Assembly (NCBI GenBank): GCA_937934285.1
Contig: CALHAT010000031.1
Span: 1 to 13,828 of the forward strand
DNA length: 13,828 nucleotides
Source: Minisyncoccota bacterium
GTDB taxonomy: Bacteria; Patescibacteriota; Minisyncoccia; UBA6257; HR35
Direction: 5' to 3'
Shown: positions 1 to 6,797 of the stretch, in pieces
Layout: each line of letters opens with the position of its first letter
How positions within the stretch are numbered: the first letter of the stretch is position 1
The notes under the pieces: model-generated
Told to the model about the DNA's origin: nothing
The model's input: only the letters and a program-made list of their open reading frames with translations
Database searches by the model: none
Translations under genes and position numbers: made by a program

Positions 1-525
1 CCCAAAAGATTTTTAGGTTTTTCAACTTGTTTTCGCCGCGAAGCAGGAAGTTATGGTAAAGATGTTCGCGGGATTTTAAGAACCCATCAGTTTGACAAAA
101 TTGAAATGTTTAGTTTTACTTTACCTGAAGAATCAGAAAAAGAACATGAATTTCTACTTTCTTTGCAGGAAAAAATTATGCAAGAATTGCAATTGCCTTA
201 TCGGGTGGTTTTGATTTGCTCCGGTGACATTGGTTTCACTGATTATAAACAATATGATCTTGAAACCTGGATTCCCTCCCAAAATAAATATCGTGAAACT
301 CATTCTTGTTCGAACACAACCGATTTTCAAGCCCGAGGCATTAATGCTCGCTTTCGTCGAAGAAACGGCAAGGTTGAATATCTTCATATGTTAAACGCTA
401 CGGCTTTAGCTATTGGTCGAACTCTAATCGCTATTTTCGAAAATTACCAGAGAAAAAATTACATCGAGATCCCTGAGGTTTTAAAAAAATATTTAGGTTT
501 GGAAAAGATTTATCCTCGCCGATGA
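1..525 (+). CDS. serS: Seryl-tRNA synthetase, C-terminal part (5' end outside window)
   Basis: Class II seryl-tRNA synthetase, which charges tRNA-Ser with serine in the cytoplasm. The frame is open from base 1, so the gene is cut by the window edge; 174 codons remain. Visible class II motif 2 is the stretch with C-F-R-R-E-A-G-S-Y-G near the start, followed by R-G-I-L-R-T-H-Q-F. Further on are N-T-T-D-F-Q-A-R-G-I-N and the motif 3 region N-A-T-A-L-A-I-G-R-T-L, which binds ATP and seryl-adenylate. The end at about 20 residues past motif 3 is normal for bacterial SerRS. The N-terminal coiled-coil tRNA-binding arm lies upstream of the window. The ATG at 106 is an internal methionine, not the gene start. 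The stop TGA overlaps the start of the archease gene (ATGA), suggesting translational coupling. Confidence 0.96.
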   Translation, partial: PKRFLGFSTCFRREAGSYGKDVRGILRTHQFDKIEMFSFTLPEESEKEHEFLLSLQEKIMQELQLPYRVVLICSGDIGFTDYKQYDLETWIPSQNKYRETHSCSNTTDFQARGINARFRRRNGKVEYLHMLNATALAIGRTLIAIFENYQRKNYIEIPEVLKKYLGLEKIYPRR

Positions 526-914
526 AGTATCAATTTTTGCCTCATACCGCTGATATTAAAATAAGAGTGTATGGCACAAATTTAGAAGAAATTATCGGAA
601 ACTCTTTAGTAGCTTTAAAAGATTTTCTGGAGCCAAAAACGACCAAACAAAAAATTGAAAAGGAAATTGAAATTGAAGGTAACGGAGTTGATCTTTTAAT
701 TAATTTTCTTTCTGAAGTTCTCGCTCAAATTTATATTGAAAAGACAGCTTTTGCTAAATTTAATGGTAAGATTACTGAAAATCAGATTAAAGGCAAAGTA
801 GTTGGTTGTAAGTTTCAAAGTTTAACCAAGGATATCAAAGCTATTACTTATCATCAAGCTAAACTCGAGAAAAAAAACAATAAATTTGTTTTTGAATTTA
901 TTATTGATATTTAA
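522..914 (+). CDS. Archease (RtcB tRNA-ligase cofactor family)
   Basis: A 130-residue protein with the archease hallmarks: an H-T-A-D motif at residues 8-11 in the context F-L-P-H-T-A-D-I-K-I-R-V, a central I-E-G-N-G-V-D-L-L-I-N-F-L-S-E segment, G-K-V-V-G-C-K in the second half, and the characteristic C-terminal hydrophobic strand ending I-D-I. Archease is known to help the RNA ligase RtcB form its guanylylated intermediate and complete multiple turnovers. It is usually about 140 residues, so this one is complete. The ATG at 522 overlaps the serS stop in an ATGA arrangement, which fixes the start. No rtcB gene is in the window, so partnership with RtcB is inferred from the family. Its nearest neighbour is a tRNA synthetase, which fits an RNA-metabolism role. 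Confidence 0.88.
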   Translation: MKYQFLPHTADIKIRVYGTNLEEIIGNSLVALKDFLEPKTTKQKIEKEIEIEGNGVDLLINFLSEVLAQIYIEKTAFAKFNGKITENQIKGKVVGCKFQSLTKDIKAITYHQAKLEKKNNKFVFEFIIDI

Positions 915-1018
915 AAAATTGGAGTTTGGAAGTTAGTAGTCAGTGATAATTATAAAATGCTACCGTTGTTTATAAATACACCTTCTAACGGCAAAAGGGT
1001 TAATGCCTAACGGTTAAT
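915..1018. other. Convergent intergenic spacer with a possible 17-codon ORF
   Basis: This 104-bp spacer lies between the converging archease and prepilin-like genes. It contains partial inverted repeats (CCGTT at 963-967 with AACGG at 987-991 or 1009-1013; GGCA at 990-993 with TGCC at 1004-1007), but no stem followed by a clear T-run, so I do not call a terminator. A short frame ATG 957 to TAA 1010 encodes 17 residues. It is preceded by GATAAT (945-950) with exactly six bases to the ATG, the same geometry as the stronger promoter/start pairs at 1503 and 13014. In such AT-rich DNA this can easily be chance. Confidence 0.3.
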
Positions 1019-1483
1019 TTAGGGTTGGGTCGAAGTAATATAGATTGCTGCTGAAGTTGGAATAATAATATATCGAAGCATAGTCAGGCCACTAGAAAAT
1101 CCTAAGGAAATAATAGTAGAGGTAGTCTCGCCGGTTATCTTATCGAAGATGATAATTTTCGAAGAACCAACCGGCGGATTAAAAAACCCTACTTCTTGAG
1201 GTAGAGTAAAGGTTTCTTTGATCGTCGAAGTTGTTCCTCTAAATAAACGGGCAAGATCTGGGTTTTTTTGATTGTTTATTAGCCATACTCCCCATTTTTC
1301 GTTTTCTTCACTTAAAATTGCCTTCTGGCGAGCTAAATTTAGAATATTCAATAAATAGACAGCTGTTTCCTCAACCAAAAAACTGGTTTGAGTTAATTTC
1401 GAATACCAATAAATTGAAAAACCAATAATCACGCTAACAAGTATCATCACTATTAAAATTTCTATTAATGTAAAACCATTCAT
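1019..1483 (-). CDS. Type IV prepilin-like protein (pseudopilin, GspH/FimT-like)
   Basis: A 154-residue protein whose N-terminus is a canonical class III signal: M-N-G then F-T-L-I-E-I-L-I-V-M. Prepilin peptidase would cut after G3, leaving N-methylatable F1 and the conserved E5 of the mature protein. A hydrophobic helix follows to about residue 26. The rest looks like a small beta-rich pseudopilin head without cysteines. It is probably a minor pilin or pseudopilin assembled by the PilB/PilC machinery encoded divergently next door. The ATG start is forced: reading upstream in frame gives TAA-CCA-AAA-ATG. This makes the leader only three residues and leaves almost no room for a 5' UTR, given the -10-like element five bases upstream. 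The exact pilin class is inferred; the prepilin signal itself is seen directly. Confidence 0.85.
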   Translation of the reverse strand: MNGFTLIEILIVMILVSVIIGFSIYWYSKLTQTSFLVEETAVYLLNILNLARQKAILSEENEKWGVWLINNQKNPDLARLFRGTTSTIKETFTLPQEVGFFNPPVGSSKIIIFDKITGETTSTIISLGFSSGLTMLRYIIIPTSAAIYITSTQP

Positions 1484-1486
1484 TTT

Positions 1487-1496
1487 TGGTTATAAT
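1487..1496 (+). promoter_or_regulatory. Candidate promoter -10 for the pilus operon (leaderless start)
   Basis: TATAAT at 1491-1496, preceded by TGGT, lies six bases before the ATG at 1503. With a usual seven-base distance from the -10 end, transcription would begin at the A of the start codon. No good -35 hexamer is visible 16-18 bases upstream, so this would be an extended-10-type promoter. It overlaps the minus-strand -10 candidate at 1489-1494. Confidence 0.55.
1489..1494 (-). promoter_or_regulatory. Candidate -10 for the prepilin-like gene, overlapping the divergent -10
   Basis: Read on the minus strand this is TATAAC, followed by five bases and then the ATG at 1483. It shares four base pairs with the plus-strand TATAAT (1491-1496), so the two divergent genes may use a near-symmetric -10 region and both start leaderless. 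Inferred from sequence geometry only. Confidence 0.4.
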
Positions 1497-1502
1497 AATT
1501 AT

Positions 1503-2135
1503 ATGTGGCAATTTTATTTCGTCCAAATTTTCCAATTTTTACAATATGATATCTATTTTCCTTTATCTTTTGTTTTTCTTGTAATCTTATCTTCGGTTTA
1601 TTTTTCGAAAGTTGAAGAAAGCAAAAAGAAAAGAAACCTCTCTTTGGTTTTTGTTTTTACTATAATCTTTTTTATTTTCTGGTCAGCTTTATTGACATTT
1701 TGGCAATATCAACTTTGGCGTTCTAATCCTATTTCCCGATATCTTCTTCCGCCTTATCAAAAAATAGATTATTTTTTAAATTACGCTTATTTTCATTTTT
1801 GGCGTGATTTTTTTTATCGCCTCTTAGGAAGTGTTTTGCTTTTATTTTTAATTAATTTCTTAAATTTTATTTTTAAAAGAGATATTTTCTACGACGAAGA
1901 AAAAATTTTAATTCCTATTTTAGGCTTATTTGTCTTTTTTCCTTATAATTTAATCTTAGTCTTTACAGGTTTTTTTATGTTATTATTAATTATAATTTTT
2001 AATTTTTTTAAGAAAAAAAATAGTTTGAATGAACGTTTTTCTTTTAAAAATTACTGGTTATTTTTAGCCTGGCTTATGTTATTATGTGCTCCGTTGATTT
2101 TAATAAATTATAAATTTTTACAGTTTAAACCATGA
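1503..2135 (+). CDS. Unidentified polytopic membrane protein, first gene of the pilus operon
   Basis: I do not recognise a named family. The 210-residue product is very hydrophobic, with about five or six membrane segments (roughly residues 18-34, 47-66, 104-124, 135-155, 152-170 and 183-202; boundaries approximate). A polar loop between segments 2 and 3 is rich in aromatic residues and contains Y-L-L-P-P-Y-Q at 80-86. A second loop carries charged K-R-D-I-F-Y-D-E-E-K. It lacks the aspartate motifs expected of a prepilin peptidase, so I reject that role. The stop overlaps the pilB start in an ATGA arrangement, and it is the first gene after the divergent promoter. Coupling to pilB suggests a pilus-assembly accessory such as an inner-membrane platform component, but this rests on context only. 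Confidence 0.7.
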   Translation: MWQFYFVQIFQFLQYDIYFPLSFVFLVILSSVYFSKVEESKKKRNLSLVFVFTIIFFIFWSALLTFWQYQLWRSNPISRYLLPPYQKIDYFLNYAYFHFWRDFFYRLLGSVLLLFLINFLNFIFKRDIFYDEEKILIPILGLFVFFPYNLILVFTGFFMLLLIIIFNFFKKKNSLNERFSFKNYWLFLAWLMLLCAPLILINYKFLQFKP

Positions 2136-3829
2136 TTTTACCTCAAGAGGATATAAAAAAAATTCTTATCAAGAGGGGTCTTATTGATGAAGATTTATGG
2201 CAATCAGCTGAATTTGAAGCAAAAAAACTTAATCTCCAACCTATACAAATTCTACTTAATAGAAGAATTATTAATTTAGATATTTTTTATAATATCCTTT
2301 CCGAAGAATTAAAAATACCTCGAGTTCAAGTAAGTAGTATCAACATTTCTCCTAGTGTTTTAGCTTTAATCCCTGAAAAAATTGCTTTTGAAAAAAGATT
2401 AATACCCTTTGCTTTAGAAGGAGAAATTTTAAAAGTAGCTATGGTCAACCCCTTAGATCTCGAAACAATTAATTTTCTTCAGGAAATTGCTCGTAAAAAA
2501 ATTGAACCTTATTTAGCTACACCACAGGAAGTTCAATATGCTTTGGTTAATTATCAAAAACTTTACCGCGAAGAATACGAAAGGTTATTACAATCGGACC
2601 TCCAATTAGGTGTTACTGAGGCAACCGAAACCAATATTATTCGTCTTTTTAATAATTTATTAGGTTATGCTATTGGAACTAATGCTTCCGATATTCATAT
2701 TGAAGCTTTAGAAACAGCAACTTTAATTAGATTCAGAATTGATGGAATTTTAAGGGAAATGATGACTTTACCTAAAAATTTTTTAGATCCGCTAATTGCC
2801 CGCGTTAAAGTTTTAAGTAATTTACCCTTAGATGAACACTTCCGTCCTCTAGATGGTCGTTTTAAAGCTAAAGTTGGTGATTTTGAATTTGATATCCGCG
2901 TCGCTATTATGCCAACAATTTATGGTGAAAAAGCAGTTCTAAGAATTTTAGCTAGTGCGATTAAGCCAACTTCTTTAGGAGAATTGGGGATTGATGAAGA
3001 AATTCAACAAAAAATTGAATCAGCCATCAGAAAAACATTTGGAATGATCCTGGTAACCGGACCAACTGGCTCCGGTAAAACAACTACGCTTTACACTATT
3101 ATTAATATTTTAAATAACCCAGAGGTTAATATTGTCACCATTGAGGATCCAATTGAATATGCTATCCCTCGGATTAACCAAACCCAAGTCAATCCCAAGG
3201 TTGGTTTGAATTTTGCTGTTGGTTTAAGAGCTTTTTTGAGACAAGACCCAAATATTATTATGGTTGGCGAAATTAGAGATTCAGAAACAGCTGAAGTAGC
3301 TACTCATGCGGCTTTAACTGGTCATTTGGTTCTTTCAACTTTACATACTAATGACGCACCAACAGCTATTCCTCGACTTATTGAATTGGGCGTTCCACAT
3401 TATTTAGTTGCCGACAGTTTAATTTTAGTTATTGCTCAAAGGTTAGTCAGGAAAATTTGTACTAATTGTATTGTTTCAGCTCCAATTACTGAAGCTCAAA
3501 AAAAAATAATTATCGAACAGCTTCATAGTTTGGGAATTTATGAAGAAGAAATTAAAAATTATGAGAATAGTTTACCGCAAACAGTTTATCAAGGTAAAGG
3601 TTGTCAGTTATGTAGTCAAAGTGGTTATTTGGGTAGGACAGGAATTTTTGAAGTTCTAACTGTTGATGAAGAGTTAAAGTATTTAATTGCCAGTAGAGAA
3701 TTTACTTTAGAAAAAATTAGAGAAATTATTAGGAAAAAAGGTTACCGAACCATGTTTGAAGATGCCATAAATAAAATCTCTGTCGGAATTACTACCTTGG
3801 AAGAGGCTTTAAGAGTTATTAGAGAATAA
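2132..3829 (+). CDS. pilB: Type IV pilus assembly / type II secretion ATPase (PilB/GspE family)
   Basis: A 565-residue hexameric ATPase that powers pilin polymerisation from the cytoplasmic face of the membrane. In order: an N-terminal MshEN/T2SSE-N-like domain (about 1-150); a linker and N2 domain with A-S-D-I-H-I-E at 185-191; Walker A G-P-T-G-S-G-K-T-T at 310-318; the Asp box T-I-E-D-P-I-E-Y around 336-343; Walker B I-I-M-V-G-E-I-R-D at 375-383; and the His box with L-S-T-L-H-T-N-D near 401-408. A tetracysteine zinc site follows at C443, C446, C491 and C494, typical of PilB/GspE rather than the retraction ATPase PilT. Length is normal. The start ATG overlaps the previous stop. The next gene, pilC, begins one base after the TAA. 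No pilT is found between them. Confidence 0.95.
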   Translation: MILPQEDIKKILIKRGLIDEDLWQSAEFEAKKLNLQPIQILLNRRIINLDIFYNILSEELKIPRVQVSSINISPSVLALIPEKIAFEKRLIPFALEGEILKVAMVNPLDLETINFLQEIARKKIEPYLATPQEVQYALVNYQKLYREEYERLLQSDLQLGVTEATETNIIRLFNNLLGYAIGTNASDIHIEALETATLIRFRIDGILREMMTLPKNFLDPLIARVKVLSNLPLDEHFRPLDGRFKAKVGDFEFDIRVAIMPTIYGEKAVLRILASAIKPTSLGELGIDEEIQQKIESAIRKTFGMILVTGPTGSGKTTTLYTIINILNNPEVNIVTIEDPIEYAIPRINQTQVNPKVGLNFAVGLRAFLRQDPNIIMVGEIRDSETAEVATHAALTGHLVLSTLHTNDAPTAIPRLIELGVPHYLVADSLILVIAQRLVRKICTNCIVSAPITEAQKKIIIEQLHSLGIYEEEIKNYENSLPQTVYQGKGCQLCSQSGYLGRTGIFEVLTVDEELKYLIASREFTLEKIREIIRKKGYRTMFEDAINKISVGITTLEEALRVIRE

Positions 3830-3830
3830 A

Positions 3831-5078
3831 ATGATTGTCTATCGTTTCAAGGCTTACGATTCTAAAGGCAAAATTCATACTGGGAATTTATTTTTATCAA
3901 GTGAAGAAGAGGCTATTTCATTTTTATTAAAAAACGATTTAACTCCTATAGAAATTAAAATTTTACCCCAAACTGCTATTTCATATTTTTTATTTAAACT
4001 TTTTTTTAAAATTTCTTTTAAGCAAAAATTATTTCTACTTCAGAATTTTCGATTAATTTTAAAATCGGGTCTTAATTTAAATAGAGGTTTGGAGATTTTA
4101 GTTAAAGAAGCGAAAGGAAGTCTAAAAGATTTTTTGTTTTATTTAAATTATAGTTTACAACGAGGTGAGCCATTTTATAAAACTTTTGCTGCCTTCCCTC
4201 AAGTTTTTTCTGAAGTTGAGATCGAAACCGTTAAAGCTGGTGAAATTTCTGGTAATTTAATCGAAAATTTAGAAAAATTAATCGAAAATTTAGAACGTCA
4301 AAGACAAATTAGAAATGAAATTATTTCTAATATCATTTATCCGGCAATTGTTCTCTTGTTAGCTTTTGGTGTTGTTATTCTTTTAATAACTTTTGTTATG
4401 CCCAAAATAAGCATTCTTTTAACCCAATTAACAGAAAAGCCGCCCTTTTTAACAAGAATTCTTATTGCTGTCAGTCAATTTGTTAATCAAAATTTAACTG
4501 TAGTTACTCTGGTTTTAATTTTATTCTTTTTCCTTTTGATTTTTGTTCTCGTCTTGAAACAAACCAGAAATTTTCTAATAAAAATTTTGATGAAGATGCC
4601 GATTTTCTCTTATCTCTATTTATCTTTAGCCTTAAGCCAAGTTTTGTTTGTTCTCCGATCGCTTTTAGGTTCAGGCCTTTCTTTAACCCAAGCTTTAAGA
4701 TTAGCAGCTAATTCAACCTTTCATCCGCAAATCAAAGAAGCATTTTTGAATGTTGAAGCTGATATAAGAACTGGGAAAAAATTTGGTGATGCTCTCTTGG
4801 CTCAAGAAACTATTCCTGTTTTTTTAGCAAACATTTTAGGTATCGCTAGTGAAACTGGTGGTTTAGAGGAAACTTTAGGAGTAATGGAAAATTTCTATCT
4901 TGAAGAATTCCGGACAACTATTAGAAATCTGCTAAATTTACTTCAACCGGTTCTTTTAATTTTTGTCGGTGGCATTGTTGGTTTTGTCGCCATTGCTGTT
5001 TTAGTTCCAATTTATCAGCAAATTTCAACACAATTACAATTTCAAGAAGGTCGCGGACAAATCCCCGGTCAATTTTAG
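3831..5078 (+). CDS. pilC: Type IV pilus / type II secretion inner-membrane platform protein (PilC/GspF)
   Basis: A 415-residue platform protein that couples the PilB motor to pilin extraction from the membrane. It shows the family's internal duplication of the T2SSF domain. The first copy (about 65-190) has L-K-S-G-L-N-L-N-R-G-L-E-I-L, then V-K-A-G-E-I-S-G-N-L at 134-143. The second (about 268-395) has L-G-S-G-L-S-L-T-Q-A-L-R, then A-S-E-T-G-G-L-E-E-T-L near 339-349. Three membrane segments are visible around 168-190, 221-243 and 371-395. Length matches the usual 400-410 residues. It starts one base after pilB and its TAG abuts the lysS ATG, so it sits inside one operon. No Shine-Dalgarno is evident. 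Confidence 0.94.
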   Translation: MIVYRFKAYDSKGKIHTGNLFLSSEEEAISFLLKNDLTPIEIKILPQTAISYFLFKLFFKISFKQKLFLLQNFRLILKSGLNLNRGLEILVKEAKGSLKDFLFYLNYSLQRGEPFYKTFAAFPQVFSEVEIETVKAGEISGNLIENLEKLIENLERQRQIRNEIISNIIYPAIVLLLAFGVVILLITFVMPKISILLTQLTEKPPFLTRILIAVSQFVNQNLTVVTLVLILFFFLLIFVLVLKQTRNFLIKILMKMPIFSYLYLSLALSQVLFVLRSLLGSGLSLTQALRLAANSTFHPQIKEAFLNVEADIRTGKKFGDALLAQETIPVFLANILGIASETGGLEETLGVMENFYLEEFRTTIRNLLNLLQPVLLIFVGGIVGFVAIAVLVPIYQQISTQLQFQEGRGQIPGQF

Positions 5079-6530
5079 ATGTCTACAGAAAAAATAAAAA
5101 TTATTAAAGATTTAAAAATTAATCCTTATCCCGAAACAGTGCCTCCGAAAACTGATATTGGTCTTTTCTTAGCTAATTTTCAAAAATTTTTACAAAATAA
5201 AAAGAAAGTTTGGCTAATGGGACGAGTGATGGCTAAAAGAGAACATGGCAAAATTACTTTTCTTAAAATTCAGGATTGGACTTCGTCAATTCAAATCATT
5301 CTTAAAGAAGATAAAGTTAGAGACTATCGCCAAGTTTTAAAAATATTAGATAGCGGCGATTTTTTTGCTTTTTATGGTTCTGCCTTTTTGCCGACAACAA
5401 AAGAAAAAAGTCTTTTAGCTGAAAAATGGTTTTTAGCTGGCAAATCAATTAAAAATTTTCCTAAGGAGTATTATAAAGTTAAAGATGAAGAGCTTTTAAC
5501 TCGAGCACCTTATCTGAAAACAATTTTTTATCAAGAAGAGAAGAAGGTTTTTTATTATCGTTTTAAATTAATTGAAGAATTGAGGAAAATTTTATGGGAA
5601 GAGGGTTTTCTTGAGGTCGAAACACCAATTTTACAGACTCATTATGGTGGTGCTTTAGCCCGTCCTTTTGTTACTTATCTGGAAGCCTTAAAAGAAAAAC
5701 TTTATTTGAGAATTGCGCCTGAGATTTATTTGAAGAAAATGTTAGTTGGTGGTTTTGAGAAAATTTTCGAGATCGGTAAAAATTTTAGAAACGAAGGTAT
5801 CGATAAAGAACACAATCCTGAATTTACAATGTTTGAACTTTATTTTGCTTATCAGGATAGACAGGGTCTTATAGATTTTACTAAAAAAATTTTGCAAAAA
5901 TTAGTTAAAATTTATAATAGTTGGCAAGGCCGCCGAGACTTAAAAATTGAATATCAAGATAAATTGATTGATTTAGCTAAAAAATGGCAAGTTTATGAAT
6001 ACATTGAGCTTTTTCACAAAGAAACCGGTTTGAATTATTTTGAAGATGATCTTAAGAAATTTATTAATTTAGCTAAAAAAATGCAAATTAAAATTCAACC
6101 TAAAATTATAACTCGAGGAAAAATTGCTGACGAACTTTTTAAAAAAATAATTAGACCAAAACTTATCCAACCAACATTTTTAATTAACCACCCCGTTGAG
6201 ATTTCTCCTTTAGCAAAATTAAATCCCAAAGATCCCAGACTTACTCTAAGATTTCAAGTTTATTTAGCTGGTTTTGAAATTGCTAATGCCTTTGCTGAGT
6301 TAAATGATCCTTTTGAACAAAAACAAAGATTTGAAGAAATGGCACGACTTTTAAAAAAGGGCGATATCGAAGCCCATCCTTATGATGAAACATTTATCGA
6401 AGCTTTAGAATATGGAATGCCACCGGCTGCTGGACTGGGGATCGGTTTAGATCGTCTTTTAACAATTCTTCTTAATAAAAGGTCGATTCAAGATATAATT
6501 TATTTTCCTTTTGTGAGAAGAAAAGAATGA
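5079..6530 (+). CDS. lysS: Lysyl-tRNA synthetase, class II
   Basis: A 483-residue class IIb LysRS that charges tRNA-Lys. The N-terminal OB-fold anticodon-binding domain follows the family's N-P-Y-P signature (residues 15-18). The catalytic domain starts near 155. Motif 1 lies around 170-184 (F-L-E-V-E-T-P-I-L). Motif 2 contains E-I-G-K-N-F-R-N-E-G and then H-N-P-E-F-T-M. Lysine/ATP-site segments are E-I-S-P-L-A-K (374-380) and F-E-I-A-N-A-F-A-E-L-N-D (399-410). Motif 3 is M-P-P-A-A-G-L-G-I-G-L-D-R-L (447-460). Length is near the usual 490-500. The ATG directly abuts the pilC stop. The last 36 codons plus the stop are duplicated downstream (6683-6797). The gene itself is intact. Confidence 0.95.
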   Translation: MSTEKIKIIKDLKINPYPETVPPKTDIGLFLANFQKFLQNKKKVWLMGRVMAKREHGKITFLKIQDWTSSIQIILKEDKVRDYRQVLKILDSGDFFAFYGSAFLPTTKEKSLLAEKWFLAGKSIKNFPKEYYKVKDEELLTRAPYLKTIFYQEEKKVFYYRFKLIEELRKILWEEGFLEVETPILQTHYGGALARPFVTYLEALKEKLYLRIAPEIYLKKMLVGGFEKIFEIGKNFRNEGIDKEHNPEFTMFELYFAYQDRQGLIDFTKKILQKLVKIYNSWQGRRDLKIEYQDKLIDLAKKWQVYEYIELFHKETGLNYFEDDLKKFINLAKKMQIKIQPKIITRGKIADELFKKIIRPKLIQPTFLINHPVEISPLAKLNPKDPRLTLRFQVYLAGFEIANAFAELNDPFEQKQRFEEMARLLKKGDIEAHPYDETFIEALEYGMPPAAGLGIGLDRLLTILLNKRSIQDIIYFPFVRRKE

Positions 6531-6532
6531 AA
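6418..6532 (+). repeat. 115-bp direct repeat, copy 1 (3' end of lysS)
   Basis: Bases 6418-6532 match 6683-6797 with a constant offset of 265 and one mismatch (C at 6443, T at 6708; both codons are isoleucine). The match begins one codon into motif 3 (P448 of LysRS) and ends two bases after the TGA stop. Flanking bases differ on both sides. A 150-bp unique segment (6533-6682) separates the copies. Confidence 0.97.
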
Positions 6533-6534
6533 AA

Positions 6535-6795
6535 ATGAGGGTTTTTGAGAAAAGACAATTTTGGTTAATGAGCAACTCTTTGTTTACTGATTTAAGAAAA
6601 AATTTTTATGAACTATCCTTTAAAGGAGAGAAATTTTCTAATCATCAAAAAACCTTTAAAATTAAGCAATTTTTAAATATCCTGCCACCGGCTGCTGGAC
6701 TGGGGATTGGTTTAGATCGTCTTTTAACAATTCTTCTTAATAAAAGGTCGATTCAAGATATAATTTATTTTCCTTTTGTGAGAAGAAAAGAATGA
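6535..6795 (+). pseudogene. 86-codon open frame ending in a duplicated LysRS C-terminus
   Basis: The frame starts four bases after the lysS stop (TGA-AAAA-ATG) and runs for 86 codons. The first 50 residues (6535-6684) are unrecognised: basic, rich in F, K, L and N, with no visible motif or membrane helix. The last 36 residues are identical to LysRS 448-483, including half of motif 3, so the product cannot be a working synthetase. I call it a remnant or chimeric fragment. The unique part is open in the same frame as the duplicate across its whole length, which is unlikely for random AT-rich DNA, so it may derive from a real coding sequence such as a decayed lysS relative. Its stop overlaps the alaS start, so its translation could couple lysS to alaS. 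An assembly artefact is also possible. Confidence 0.55.
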
Positions 6796-6797
6796 AA
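6683..6797 (+). repeat. 115-bp direct repeat, copy 2 (precedes alaS)
   Basis: Second copy of the lysS 3' end, differing from copy 1 only at 6708. It lies in a different reading phase from lysS (offset 265 is not a multiple of three) but in frame with the ATG at 6535. The alaS ATG (6792) lies inside this copy, so the ATGA stop/start overlap with alaS belongs to copy 2. This suggests that copy 2 marks the ancestral lysS-alaS junction. Confidence 0.97.

Noticed and set aside
154..387. Minus-strand open frame of 77 codons opposite serS
   Set aside because: It lies entirely within the conserved serS coding region, has no promoter or family features and is a shadow of the real gene.
1503..2135. 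Membrane protein as a prepilin peptidase (PilD)
   Set aside because: The catalytic aspartate motifs and the zinc-cysteine loop of PilD are not visible despite the pilus context.
6494..6499. TATAAT inside the lysS 3' end (and again at 6759-6764)
   Set aside because: It encodes conserved LysRS residues, lacks the TGG extension seen at the other candidates and sits 28-36 bases from the next ATG without a -35, so I do not call a promoter.
6617..6626. Perfect 10-bp palindrome CCTTTAAAGG inside the unique segment after lysS
   Set aside because: A palindrome of this AT-rich kind is expected by chance, and there is no second copy or promoter context to support an operator.
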